A stretch of DNA of 64,000 nt, taken from NCBI GenBank assembly GCA_009733575.1, contig ML769441.1, forward strand, positions 211,247 to 275,246, in the 5' to 3' direction. Origin of the DNA: Gymnopus androsaceus JB14. Taxonomy: Eukaryota; Basidiomycota; Agaricomycetes; Agaricales; Omphalotaceae. The notes under the pieces were generated by a model. It did no database searches. It was given only the letters and a program-made list of their open reading frames with translations, and was not told where the DNA came from. The translations under genes were made by a program, and so were the position numbers. Shown piece after piece: positions 33,095-45,301 of the stretch (its first letter is position 1; each line of letters begins with the position of its first letter).

Positions 33095-35282
33095 TCAATC
33101 CTCGATGAGGTCCCTGTCTTCCTCATCCTCTTGAATCTCAACATCCTCCTTGTCCAATTCATTTCTAACAGCATATTCCAGAGGATCATCATCAGGCGCT
33201 AACCTTAAGTTTGGAATTGCATCAAACACAAAGTCTTCACCCTTATAAACATCCTCATCTTTCTCTTCCCTGTCAGCCATATCCTCTAGCTGATCCATAT
33301 TCATATCAATGAGATCCTCAATCTCCTCTGGTAGTACAATTGGCTCATACCTTGGTACATGTGGCAGTACCCTGAAAGCACCAACTTTACCTTTGAGTAC
33401 AGTCCCATCCATCTCCGCTACTATATATGAACCACCTCTGGTTCGTTGTATGACTACTAGTGGCCCAAGATACCTCGGATACATCTTTCTGTCCAAGTCC
33501 TTCTCAATCAAAGTATGTCGCACTTGTACCAACGTTCCAGGCTTAAAATCCCAATCTTTAATCGTATGTCTATATTTCCTCTCATACTCCTTCAGTTCTC
33601 TTCTCTTGTTCTCATTGATTCCATTCCTCATGCGCTCAATGAAGGTTCTATGCTTCGACAACGCTTGAGCTCTAAAGCCAATTAATTCTTCTCGTGTCAA
33701 AACCCTGTTTGGCGGATTAACCAAATAGGTTGACTCGACAATATCAAACGGCAACATAGGTTCAGCACCAGTGACAATGAAGTATGGCGAACAACCAAAT
33801 CCATGCCTGGCTGTTATACGGTCTGCCCAAAGTATGTGTTTGAGAAAGAACAACCACTTTCCAATGTCGCCACTGGTTGCTTTCACCAATGCTTGACGTA
33901 TGTCAAAGTGGGCCCTCTCAATCTTACCATTTCCTTGAGAGTTATACGGAGAGATTCTAATGCCTCTGATCCCATACTTGCTTTCCAGCCACTTTAGCAT
34001 TGTCTTCATCTGTGGTGCATTATCTGTAACGACTTCCTCTGGACATCCCCATCTACAGATGACGTCCTCAAAAAACCATTTGCCTAGGTTTTTAGCATTA
34101 TCCTGGTGCATAGCTCTCCCTTCTGACCAAGATGAAAGTGAGTCACGGCCATGCACAATATACCTGCAACCATTACTTTTCGGCGACATCAGCATCACAT
34201 TGACGTGCACCTTCTGAAATAGCGACGGAGTGTATGTGACTGATGGTGGGATTTGAATCATCCTCAATTGCCGATTCTGGCATGCAACGCAGGAGCTGAC
34301 AGACCAATTTACATCTTTCTCTAGGTCTGGCCACCAAAATTGTTTTTCAATAAAGTCCAATGTTGCATAGACACCTTTATGACCAAGGCTGTCATGCGTG
34401 CAATGCAAGATATACATCCTTTTCTCTCTTTCAATGACTAACTGAGGTAAATCAGGCATTTCCTTTCTTTGCCGATACAGCCTGTCCTCATCATCTAACT
34501 TGAATGTTTCTGCTGACTTGTTCAAGAATTCGATTTCCTTTGCCGTAAGACCAGCATACGCCTCGTCCAATTTTAGCGCAAGCTTAAGTTTGATGCATGG
34601 TAAAAGCTGATCTAACCTGTTCCCAGCCTCTGAACAATACTTGTCTGCATAAGGGTTCTCGCTGTTCCACTGCTTGTCTGTCATTGGAATCATTACTTCC
34701 TGCTGAAAGAGTGAGATAGGAACTTTGCCCTCATCAATTTTAACATCCCTCTTAAATTCAAACTGCCTTTCTTCATCAATGTAGCCCTGCAGATCATCTT
34801 CGATATCTAAGGCATCTAATGCAACCTCAGAAAGGTATCCACTTCTTGGATCAATATCATGTTTAAATTCTTCAAAATCCAGTGGGGCACCTTTAGCACC
34901 TTCTGCTATACTGAATTCCAAAGGATCACCATCATTGACGTCTACATAGTCATCAGGATTAATTGGTGATCTTGGCGGTTGCCAACCTCCTGGAGGCCTT
35001 GGTGACAAACCGTCAGGCCCATGAAGTATCCCTTTTATGTGTACTAGAGCGAAATGGAATTTCCTTATATCCTCAATCCACCTGTTGATAGTCGCGTTTG
35101 GGCCCGCACTGGGGTAATCAAGCATTCCCTTCACATAACTGGCATCCGTCTCAACTGTCAGTCTTCGACAGCTATATACGTAATAATAACTTGCCTCCAA
35201 GGCCAACTTTAGACCATAGAGTTCCCTTTTTGATTGCGAGAACCTAGCTTCTCTTTCATTCAGTGTGATTGATCCGAAATAA
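33095..35282 (-). pseudogene. Pol: RNase H and integrase
   Basis: Frame of 703 codons on the minus strand. It starts within RNase H (LTVETDASYVKGMLD, then FHFALVHIKGILHGPDGLS), followed by an HHCC zinc domain (HCTHDSLGHKG...CVACQ), the integrase core (VHVNVMLMSP, GRDSLSSWSEG, VTDNAPQ, YNSQGNGKIERAH) and the post-core box RYLGPLVVIQRTRGGSY with an acidic C-terminus. The first catalytic Asp, expected in VHVDVMLM of this family, is Asn here (34199-34201); the change GTC GAT to GTC AAT is a CpG transition. The second Asp and the Glu are kept. A frameshift near 35285 separates it from RT. Confidence 0.85.
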
Positions 35283-36743
35283 TTATAATACCTTCATTTT
35301 GGTTATTGGATCAATTTGATAAATATACCAGCCAACTGCCTTATACAATGTGTCAACTGTGAGATACACATCCCAATCAAAATTAACAGGTCGAAGCGTG
35401 GGTGCCTTCCTAATACCATCTTTTAACAGTTCCATAGACATCCTTTGCTCTTCCCCCCATTCCCAGGGTATATCCGAAGTCAGCTTTGTAAGTGGTGCAG
35501 CTTTCTTTGCAAAATTTTGTATAAACATTCACAATTGACTTGCCGTACCCAAGAAAGCTCTCACATCACTCCTTGAAGTACATTCTGGCCAGGTTAAAAC
35601 TGTCTCTGCCATCTTTTCTTTTGGTTTAGTACCTTTGTAGCTACACCTGTGTCCAAGAACCTTTTGTTCTGCACAACACAGGTAAGCCTTTGGTCCCGAG
35701 AATGTTCCACCTGCATAAGTGATCCGCTGTAAAATCCTATTCATGTTCTGCATATGTTCCCAGAAGAACCTTTGAACTCCTTTATTCTCAGGTATGGTCT
35801 CATATCCACCTTCTGGTAGTTCGTACCTTGTTGCTGGTCCTCTCACAGGAACATTGTCAATGTATGGAATAGTCACATGTGGAATTTCATCCTGGAATAT
35901 GTAAGTCAGGTCTTCATGAAATATTGGAACTGCGTTTGTCCAGCCCATAGGCAACGTTACCAATTGGTATGGCCCATAAGGTGTTTGGAAGGTCGTCAAT
36001 TCCCTAGATTCTTCGTCTATATACCTTTCATTGTACCCAACAAAAAGATCCAGAGATGCCACACATGCTCTGCCAGCAAAATTACCTGCTATATCTGCTA
36101 TTGCTGGTGGTATCCCAGAATGTTGTATAGTAACTTTATTTCATGGTTCCAGACTATACACAATACGCAAGCTCTTACCATCCTTCTTGACAACACAGAA
36201 CCAATGGGATCTACAACTAGAAGTCAATGGTTCATATACACCAGCATCAATTTTCCCTTTAAGTACTTTGCATACTTCATGGAAGATTCTGGGTGGAATA
36301 GGTATATTCCTTTCTACCCAGGGCTCATGCGGTAAAACAGCGAACTTTACAGGAGGGAAGAATTCCTTCTTGAAGTGTCCTGCTTCCCTTGCCTCCCAAG
36401 CAAATCCATCCTCATGCTTCAAAACAAAGTCATGTAAAATATTCATCTCTTCAGGCCTAAGAAAATGTTCGTCATGATTAGCTTCCATTGCGGCAGCACG
36501 CTCAGCTGTATACTTTTCGCTTGGTTTGAATTCTGGCGGATTTGGGTCCAGCATCGGCATTCCTGCCAAGGGATCTCTGGTGATATTCCTTTTTACCACA
36601 AATTCTTCCAGCATCAATGTTTTAACTGGTCGTACTTTAATAGCAACAGGTTTATACTTCCTCGAACCGAATACCTTAAGTACCTCAAACCTCCTTTGCT
36701 CTTCCAGCACCTTGTCAGGTAACTTAGGACGAGGCCAGTGGGC
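35283..36743 (-). pseudogene. Pol: reverse transcriptase
   Basis: RT of Ty3 type in pieces (36710-36141, 36062-35529, 35528-35283). Recognised boxes: WFCVVKKDGKSLRIVYSLEP, GRACVASLDLFVGYNERY, TTFQTPYGPYQLVTLPMGWT, and the active-site box IPYIDNVPVRGP, where the usual YIDD has become YIDN (35853-35855; GAC GAT to GAC AAT, a CpG change). Stops at 36141-36143 and 35529-35531 are TGA. The thumb/connection (RAFLGTASQL, then MFIQNFAKKAAPL) runs across the second stop in the same frame, so Arg is the likely lost residue. Dead RT. Confidence 0.85.
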
Positions 36744-38896
36744 TCATTTATAATCCTTAGTTTTTGATTTATTCTTATTATATTTCTGCAATCTTTTCAA
36801 AGACCTTAGTGAAGATGATGTTGTACATTCACACCTCACCTTGGGATCAACGTCCATTTTGACAGTTTCTCTTCCCTCTTCATCTTCTGAAGCTGAGCTA
36901 TCAGTCTTTTCAGCTGCCTCATTGACATTCTTTTCTGTCTTCATCTTCTTAACATTATATCTTGGGTCATATTTCGTAATTTTTACTCTCTTAGCCTTAG
37001 TAACAGGTGTATCACCAAACTTGATTTTAGCTTCTTCACTATGCTCAGCCAATCTCACTTTAATGTCCTCTCGCCAAGTACTAAAGACTTTCATTTTACT
37101 ACCTACAACCTCATTACCCAAATACTGTCCTATCAATTTGGCAGCCTTGGGGTTCTCCTTCTCGATTATTGATTGAGATGCTAACATGTATGCCTCTGCT
37201 TTTTCGTCATCAGAGAACACTCCATTGTCTGCCTTTTTATATCTGTCACATTGAATTTCTCCATGTTCATCTATCATGAAAACTCATGGCCCATTCTTCC
37301 TCTCCCTGATCGCCACTCAGATCTTCGAGGTATGAAAATTTACTTCCTCAACTTCATCTTCGAACTTCCTCAAGTTTTGGTATCTTTGCTCTGTTTTTGT
37401 GCAAAGGTTCCTCATATCTTGATGTATCGATTTTCAGTTTCTTAGGCAAGTTCTTTCCTCATTCGAATGTTCCCATGGTACATCTCTTACCTGTGTTAGG
37501 GCAAGTGATCATAATCTCTTGGTCCCCATTACCATAATTCTTGATATTACTTTCTGTTAATACATCGAACAGTCTTCCAACTAGACACATGAACGGCGCT
37601 CTGTTTTGCACATGAACTTGTAGGTACACTGTTATATCTCCAAACCTGAAAGGTGCATTCCTAACTAAACCCGAAGTTCTTTCTAAACCTCCATGTACAT
37701 CCTGCATTGTTATCACAAAATCAGGGATCCCAGCTCAGGTTCAGTCCGATCACAACCATTAAGTCCATGGCCACGATTTGAGCTCCACTATCTAATGTTG
37801 CTTCTACTTCTACATCTTGTCCATTTATAATAGGAAACACAGATCGAAGTCCATTTCCAGTGCTTGCTACAACTGTCAACTTCTTCTTTTCATCGTCATC
37901 CGCCAAGTCATTTTGAAAGACTTCCACAGGATCTCTCTGAACAATAGAACCCGCTTTCATATGTCCAACATCATGCTCGAGGACCATGAATACGTCTTCG
38001 TCCGGCAGAAATAAGTCTTCTGCTCGAATGTATTTGCTCATTATCCTTTGAGGTTTGCAGTCGACTTCCGTAACACCGTCTTCTGCCAAAGTTGACATGT
38101 ACACAGTTTCTGAAAGTCTATTTTGTGGTTGTACCCATTTATTCTGCATCTTTCTCATTAAAATCTTACATACTTTTGGCAATATTTGAGAAAGCTCAGC
38201 TGCCGACAATTCGACTTTGTTCTTGAAAATCCTGTCCGCAATTTCCTCTTCCGTTCCGTCCTTATACAGTTCTGGCCGAAGTTGAAACTTGGGTTGGTTT
38301 TCTTTATTAGAACTCGTGCTTGTTTTCACCGGTTTTTGGGTGTTCCTTGGAATAGGCTCCACCCTTAGTGGTGCGACAGCGTCGAAAGGTCTCGGATCTA
38401 CTGTCTTCTCTTTGTCAGTTCTAGATTCTTGTTTCTTAGGTATTTTGACAGGATCTTCTTTACTCAGAATGTATCGAGTTGCCTCATCCAATTCTGTATA
38501 ACTGCGATCCTGTATTATAGGTCTTATAAATTCTTCTTCTTCTTGGTCATCGCTATCACTATCGTTGACTGTGTTTGCGGAGTCTTCAGGTAACGGTATA
38601 GTTTTATCCAGTACCTTGTCTGACTCATCATCGGAGAGCTCGAACCTGACTTTGGACTTTACTAATTTCGTTTCCTTGTTGCTTCGAGTCCGCATTGCTG
38701 GTGGAAGGTATACTGATGTCTTTTCGACACTAGCTTTCGTCTTCTCAGCTTTTGGAGTCTCTTTTGCTTTTGATTTATTCGATTCTTGATTTTTGTGAGA
38801 TTTTTGATGTGTGCTCGAACTTTGCTTAGATTGACCCTCCAGAGTCGTCGCTTTCATCCTCGACCTTAGATTTGGTCCAGTCCGCGACTCTATCAT
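36744..38896 (-). pseudogene. Pol N-terminal part with retropepsin
   Basis: Minus strand. The long frame 38896-37721 begins in a Lys/Ser/Glu-rich linker and reaches the aspartic protease box ATLDSGAQIVAMD (about 37768-37806). A one-base shift in a C run (GATCCCTGAT, near 37730) separates it from the next frame, which continues the protease end (FGDITVYLQVHV, LVGRLFDVLTESNIKNYG, CPNTGKRC). A linker with a chain of TGA stops (from 37459 to 37280, and 36744) leads to RT. Most stops follow residues where Arg is plausible. Confidence 0.75.
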
Positions 38897-38901
38897 CGAG
38901 T

Positions 38902-40880
38902 CTAATCGTTTTTTGAACTCCCTGCTTGAGTCTGCGCAAAAACAGCTGCTGTATCTCCATGACCTATTCGCATCCTAGCCATCTCAGACACTATCATCCA
39001 AGACGCCGTAGGTGACTGGTCTAGTTGAGACTCAAAGTCGTCTTCCTCAAGCTCAGTCATCAAGTGAACCTCAGCAGTGGACCATCCTTGTTCCTTCGCA
39101 ATTCGTCTAATCTTCTCATGCATGGCTTCCCTGTTGTCCCCTCTAGGTAGTTTCTGACCGTCCTTAAGGAACATCATTTTCCCTCCGTTTGGATCTGGTA
39201 CTATCCATCCTTGGGTCAGGAACTCCAAGAACTTCGGGCAGTTTCCCATCATATGCGATTTATCTCCACACATAAAACATGCAAACTCCTTCAATGTCAT
39301 TTGCCTACCCTGTTCGTTCAAAACAGGTTTTGGTCCGCGGAGAGTAGATAGCTGTTGTGTATTCATGCCAACTTTATTGTTGGCTCCTCTACCTGCCTCT
39401 TTTGTGATTGACCATAGTTGGCGCATTTCACCAATGTCCCTATTGAACTCATTCTTCACAGATTTAAAATCATCTCTGACATCCTTCAGTTCCTTGAATA
39501 GTGCGTCATATTTATCTAACATGGCTGCAATCTTAACTTGAGCTTCCGAATTTTCTTCACTCTTGATACTCTGATTCGTAAAGCCATTGTTATATCCTTT
39601 ATTACTGATTGGAACTTCCTTGGTTACAGGAATGCTAGTGGCGACCTAAAATAAGATTCGGCACTTGCCACTCCATAACCCGTGTTCATCTCTCTTGTGT
39701 TCACAACTCGGTACAAACCCTGGAAAGACATCCAACATCAGCTCCTGTCGCTGATTGAATCACTTCCGACAATAAGAAAGGATCTTCAAACCGCCTTTTT
39801 GACAGTACCGTAGGTTGGATAGATTGTTGCAGTCTCATGTGTACTATATTAATCAGCTCTTGCGAGAACGCTGAGATGTATAGAGTTACCGCGTCCGAAT
39901 TCGAAAGGATAGCAGGCGAGTCAACTGTTGCTTTCATCAGTTTCGCCGCCTCTGCCCTGAATACCTCTGTATACACTTTCAGCTTTTCTCGTTCCCCTGG
40001 ATGTATAGGAGCGAACTGAGTGATGTATCTGTGTAATGTGTTCTTTGATCCATGCGTATTTCCCAATGATTCAGGAAAGGTCTCAGCCAATTTCTTACAG
40101 AATTCGTCAAAATTAGGCTTAGTGACACAGTCCCAATGTTGAAACACATTTCTGGTCTCAAGCGTCATCCATTCAAAACATTTTGCAAGTTTGACCTTGT
40201 CTGATGTCATACCGGTTGTGTCAAAGGTATTCTTGACAAATTCTAACCATTCGGATATATTTTGTGGATGTGCTATATTAAATATCATTGCAGTCTTTGA
40301 CCATTTTGGGAAGTTTTCATTGTTCAATTCTTTCAACTCATCTGTAGTCATGGCTGGTGTCTGATATCCACCAGTTACTGGGTTGGTCTGTGGTTGGGTA
40401 GGCGCCGCCGGATTCACGGTTTGTCCACCCAATCCATTGCCTCCTGGTGTAAATGACATTCTGGGTTGCGCTTCAATAGTTGTTCTTTCTGGTGTGTTCT
40501 GATTTGGGACTGTCTCTCTCGAAGACTGTCCTAGCGGTGTATTAATAATTTGCTTCCCAACTATAGACTGGCTTTCAGTCTGTCTGTCAGGTGTGTTATC
40601 TGGAGTTTTGCCTTTTCCTTTTCCTAATTTGGATTTTGCGGAAGAAGGCTTTGGTTGTCTTGGTACAGTTGGTGAGCTGGATCCTAAAGGTCTCGAAGAC
40701 TCTGGGTTCCTTGGTACAAATAACAGTTGTGGTTGTAATTCCGGTAATGGGGTTTTGCTCAACCTCAATTTTGGTTTTGGTTTTGTTAAGAGTCCTTGTG
40801 CCTCAGCGTCTTCGAGGTTCAGATCTCCTGCTTTTTGTGCTGTCCAAGTGGTTCGAGATTTAGTTTTCCTACTCGAATCA
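38902..40880 (-). pseudogene. Gag with zinc knuckle
   Basis: Minus strand. After a Pro/Ser/Lys-rich start comes a capsid-like region (40768-39701: FPKWSKTAMIFNIAHPQNIS, ISEWLEFVKNTF, FEEF-like helices, FAPIHPGEREKLKVYTEVF). A second frame (39522-38902) has a coiled coil and the CCHC zinc knuckle CFMCGDKSHMMGNC, which packages RNA. The two frames are separated by stops and a shift at about 39530-39700, and another shift near 38900 separates Gag from the protease linker. No ATG starts the visible first exon frame; an ATA at the likely start may be a lost ATG. Confidence 0.75.
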
Positions 40881-41040
40881 CCTATGTTGACTACTGGTCA
40901 AAAGTAATTCTGAGATGTTTGTCCAAACTCGATTTTAAAGATATGAATCAAAGTCAATTCTCTTAGCTTCGATCTATACCACAAAGTTCGTCTTTTGAGT
41001 GAATTTAAATATTCACCCTTGCGGTGGGCTCCAGATAACA

Positions 41041-41738
41041 TGGTCCTTACTGTAGTTATATAAAGTTCAATCACAAGTTTGAACCAACAACACAAATGGT
41101 AAGGAATGATCGTGCTCTAATATTACGTGAGTACTGGTGAAGGTGTTGTCAAAGGTTCCACCAAATACTTGTATCTCTCTGTAGTCCAATGTAGTACGTT
41201 CTCAAAACTAAGTTTGATACTTGATCCAAGTTCTCTATTCAAAGTTTGGTAATAATAATCAAAAATTGGGTACAAGAATGGAACTGTCAACAATATGACA
41301 GACGCCAACAACAATACGAAGACGATTTTGATAAAAACCAACCAACAATATGGATGGGTGTGGTATTCTAACCAGCTTCAACAGTCGAGGCTTCAATGAT
41401 ATGAATGCACGAACAGTTGACCAACTACAGTCAAGGCGTGAACTATATCACCACACAAACAATAGTCACCAAACACTAGCTTGGGTTTTTGGGTGTGTTG
41501 GTAATTTAAAGTTTGACCAAACTCTGCGTTGACACTTCTAGTGTATAGCGAAGGTGCAATGGGCAAAAGGATATGTGCTCGAAGTTGAGTTAGCCAAACT
41601 TGATTTTGGTATCCTTTGTCTTACTAGTACATTCCAACCAAACACTAGTTTGGTATACTAATCTGTATTCTATTCCATATAATATTGTAATTCTAGTTTT
41701 ATAGGCTTTATAAGCCTATTTGAAAAATAGGCATATCA
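41041..41738 (-). repeat. right LTR (5' LTR), short form
   Basis: 698 bp. Same ends as the left LTR but lacks its central 690 bp; the junction reads GAAGTTGAG|TTAGCC. Because the right LTR lies upstream of gag it would carry the promoter and primer-binding side; the sequence next to it inside the element (minus strand TGTTATCTGGAGCCCACCGC) is the likely primer-binding region. Confidence 0.85.
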
Positions 41739-44602
41739 ACGGGGAATACCAGTATTCGTACAAATCTTGTTCCTTCAAATTCGGACTTCAGGTGAAGGTT
41801 TTCAATCCTTCCTCTCTCTCTCCGGCTCGAGAGATGTCCACCGACGTTTTTGCTCTTTTCATGGAGGCACAGAGGCTGGCTGGTGAACGCTTTCTTTTTG
41901 AAGAAGGGACTATGCCTTTACCCTTGTGTTGGCGCTTTGAGTTGGGAGAACCCATCATGATTTATAATAAAGGCAGCAACGCATGCGAAGGAACGGTATG
42001 CATGCCACCTGAAGGAAATCAATGTGAGGTTGATGTCTTGGGCAAGGGTGTCCAAGTTGTGCAAGTCCAGAATTTAGTGAAATCCATCATTCTGGGTGAA
42101 TACATCAAAGTTCTAGCGGGAGTCCATGTTGGAAAAGTGGGATTTGTGGTTGCTCAGAGTGAAGCTCATCTAGGAGTTTGTGTGGGTGCACATACGAATG
42201 GAGTGGTAAGTTCAATTCTACCCTACTGTTTCTATGCTAAGTGCTTTTACAGGATTTTCTTGTTCATGTGAATTTGGTCAAACTTTCAACACCGGAATTC
42301 ACATCCACCGTAATGCCCTGGATCAATGTCGAGGTGACATTACTTTGTCAAGCGTTCAATGGTCGGTCAGGATTCATGAAGAATGTCAGGGTGAATACCC
42401 AAAGATCCCTCTGTCTCCTTGTCCAGCTTCTGGATGGACAGACCATCAATGTGGGCTACAATGATGTGCAGGAGCATTGGTAAATATACAAAGCCCCACT
42501 TTTGATCCTTGCTAACTCTGAACTCTGCTTTCAGGTCAGGAAAAATTCTAGCAAGCTACCAGCCGCTTCAACCCCACCAACAACAGTACAGTGTTGAGGC
42601 TCCCTGGAAAGACGTGCTTGTTTGCGTCATATCAGGTTATTATCGCGATCACCAGGGACTCATCAAGAATGTCTGCCGTGATTTCTTGGGCTCACTTTGG
42701 CTTTCATTGTATCTCATCACGAAATGTTGTTCGATCAAAATTGACTATCTAGATGTTGTTGAACTGCAGTACTATCGATACCCCAGTAGTGCAAAAGCGC
42801 CCAGAAGTGCATAAATCACAGTATATGGGCTGTAGCTCTTGCAGTTCCTAACGGCTGCTCTTCAAACTTTTAATGTAAGGTCTTCTACATGTTCCTGAGC
42901 AAAAAGTATAAGCAAAAAATTCAGGAATTTTGAACTTGTGCGAAATCACACTTTTATCAGGTTTGCACGAGATCCTCAATTTTTAGAGCCATAAATACTG
43001 CACATATAAGTATAAGGTTTTGACAGTAGCTTTAGTACATATATTAAACTGGTACTGCCGACCCATTAAGGTGTACAACGGCTGGTTCTTGTTTCGCAAG
43101 CGGAAGAGGTGAAAAAGTGCAGTTTCAGGCACTGCTAAATTGCCGTTAAGCGCTCATTGCACTTCTCTGCCATTTCGAAGGGTCTCGCCGGTTCCCTCTG
43201 GTATCTTTTTAAACGTCTCTTAAAAATCGCCAAAGTTGATAAGAAGACACTCTGACATCTTAAATATGGCCTCCCAAAATCCGAGAGCCATCCGTCAAAA
43301 ATTACAGAACTTTTTCTATAGTGACATTTTTTTTGCACTTCTGGGGTAACAATAGTATGTTGTACACTTTACTCAACTCATGCTAATTAACACATCATTC
43401 TCCAGGAGCAACTGGCCATTGATGGAGTATTGCCCACTTGGCAATGACCAGCTGCAGGAATTTGGTGTAAATCCCTCAATACATGCAATGCGTACAGGGC
43501 CTGTGCCATGGGTTGGTCTTAAGGTCAACTTTGTGAAAAAGGAAGCTATAAAACCAAACATGGAGTAGTACAAGGCATGGATTGGTATAGCTCAACTACG
43601 GACAGCGCAAGTGGGCTCACCTTGACAGTCGAACGACTCACATTTGCCACCCTTGGGTCCAACCAACTGGTCAAGGTAGATTACAACAACATGAGATATC
43701 ACAAGTAAGTGTATTCAATGGCCTTGGTATGCTAGCTCAAGTTTTCTTCCAGGACCAAACTCTATCTAGCTGATGTCCATGAACCCACGGCAAGACAATC
43801 TTTTTATTTACCCAATGCCGTGGACACCCAAGACTAGCAAACATTGTCTGCTCATGAGGTATTATCATTACAGACTCCGATCGCGTCCACTCCAATGCCA
43901 ACCGAGTTGGAAAAATGGACAATTTTCACAGGTCCCTGGTCAGCGAGTTATGATTATTCACCTCAATCACCAATACCTTCACCTTTCCGATTGCTTTCTC
44001 CACCACCACTGCCACCTTCATCATCAACTTTTTTACCTCCAAGCAATGGTTATCGAGATATATTTGGAGAGGCATGGATTCTACATCCTTGCCTCTTTGA
44101 TATTGAAATGCAAATCGATATAAAAGGTGGATCTTTCAACACATCCAAAAAGAAAAGTGGGGTTTTCGTCAAATGTATCAAATTGGACGGGACTGTTCAG
44201 GTTGTATCCAAACGTTCTGTTCAGAACAATACAGTGCCATACCAGTCAGTCATCTCCTTTCACAATCGCCTGAAGCCCGCTATGGAGAAAAGACTCATGG
44301 TTGTGGCTCGAAATTTGTGTCACATCGGGAAATATGTCCGTCAGATCCATCATTTCTATCAGAAAGAGCAGACTGAGGAAAACCACTTCCTGCTTGTAAA
44401 AATGGTAGATCGCTGGGGGCTCACAGAAGAAATAGGTGACGAACGCTTTGAAATTCATCCCAATGACCTTGAGTTTGTGAAAGAGACATCGGAGGAGTGG
44501 AAATTTGCCAAATTGCTTTTGAAGGGTCTTAGGGAGGAATTTTCAGCTAATCCTGTAGAAACACAACCTGGTATGACTGACCCATATGGTATACTTACAT
44601 AG
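41739..44602 (+). pseudogene. Spt5-like gene, 3' part (KOW repeats)
   Basis: Resumes in frame after the LTR (GEYQYSYKSCSFKFGLQVKV). Exons 41742-42205, 42253-42479, 42535 to about 42774, 43405 on. KOW-like units: GEYIKVLAGVHVGKVGFVV, PWINVEVTLLCQAFNGRSGF, PWKDVLVCVISGYYRDHQGL and PWVGLKVNFVKK. A MITE occupies the intron after the third. Further breaks outside the LTR: a TAG after KPNME (about 43566), a one-base shift near 43610 and a TAG near 43837, then a long open exon (FTGPWSASYDYSPQ, ILHPCLFDIEMQIDIKGG, HPNDLEFVKETSEEW) to the stop at 44600-44602. Degraded further after, or before, the LTR insertion. Confidence 0.75.
42781..43346. mobile_element. TA-flanked MITE, 566 bp, in an intron
   Basis: Ends CCCCAGTAGTGCAAAA and, on the other strand, CCCCAGAAGTGCAAAA, flanked by TA at 42779-42780 and 43347-43348. 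It carries no ORF of interest. It lies between a donor GTACTATCG and the acceptor near 43404 of the Spt5-like gene, so it lengthens an intron without breaking the exons. Confidence 0.85.
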
Positions 44603-44799
44603 AGGATTAGTCTGTACAAATATAATACAGACTTTGTAGATATTACACCACTTTTAATCCTGTTCATCACTAAAAGGGTCCGCAATGACCTTAAACTATG
44701 AGTCCATTTGTTATGGTTTGGCCTTGTATTTTGAAAGTACAAGAGTTCATTCATCATGGCTTGTCTTTTGTATTCTGAGAATAGAAAAGTACAATTGTT

Positions 44800-45204
44800 C
44801 ATCAGCAAAAACTGTTTTGGGCCCAGGAGGATCTAAGGTCACCTAGTTCTCTTAGGCAACCTGAGGCATCCTAGTTGGCCCAGGAAAAAGGGTAAAACTT
44901 TGGACACCTCAGGTATCCTAGTCATCCTAGGTGTCCTAGGAGATCCTGGGATGTCCTGGGGCATCCTGGGGCATTCTGAGGCATCCTGGGATGGAACTTT
45001 TATCCTAGGATGCCTCAGGATGCCCCAGGATACCCCAGGATACCCCAGGACATCCCAGGATCTCCTAGGACACCTAGGATGACTAGGATACCTGAGGTGT
45101 CCAAAGTTTTACCCTTTTTCCTGGGCCAACTAGGATGCCTCAGGTTGCCTAAGAGGACTAAGTGACCTTAGATCCTCCTGGGCCCAAAACAGTTTTTTCT
45201 GATG
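44800..45204. mobile_element. foldback element 1 (CCTAGG-rich)
   Basis: Ends CATCAGCAAAAACTG and CAGTTTTTTCTGATG; the two arms of about 190 bp are almost exact inverse complements through GGGCCCAGGAGGATCTAAGG, TTTGGACACCTCAGGTATCC and CTAGGAGATCCTGGGATG, meeting near 45000. TTGTT stands on both sides (left just before 44800, right from 45205), a possible 5-bp target duplication. The arms are built of degenerate 10-bp words such as CCTCAGGATG. Confidence 0.85.
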
Positions 45205-45301
45205 TTGTTGTTTTAAATGCCCTTGTAGTCATTCTGGTAAGTGCTTTTTACTTTGTTCTTATATAAGTTCAATCTGAATTGAGCATTCCAGTTCAGTTGC
45301 A

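Larger units (their letters stand above)
24455..41738 (-). mobile_element. 17.3-kb Ty3-type LTR retrotransposon with antisense genes
   Basis: Bounded by direct repeats (24455-25839 and 41041-41738) that start TGG and end CA. Gag and Pol run on the minus strand, so the right LTR is the 5' LTR. The 3' polypurine tract (rich in G on the minus strand) adjoins the left LTR at 25840. Sequence AACG lies on both flanks (24451-24454 and 41738-41741, sharing one base with the LTR end) and excision of the element with one copy rejoins the Spt5-like frame (NN|GEYQYSY). Between the integrase stop and the 3' LTR lie 7 kb with two spliced genes on the plus strand. Gag and pol carry many stops and frameshifts, so the element is dead. 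Confidence 0.9.
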
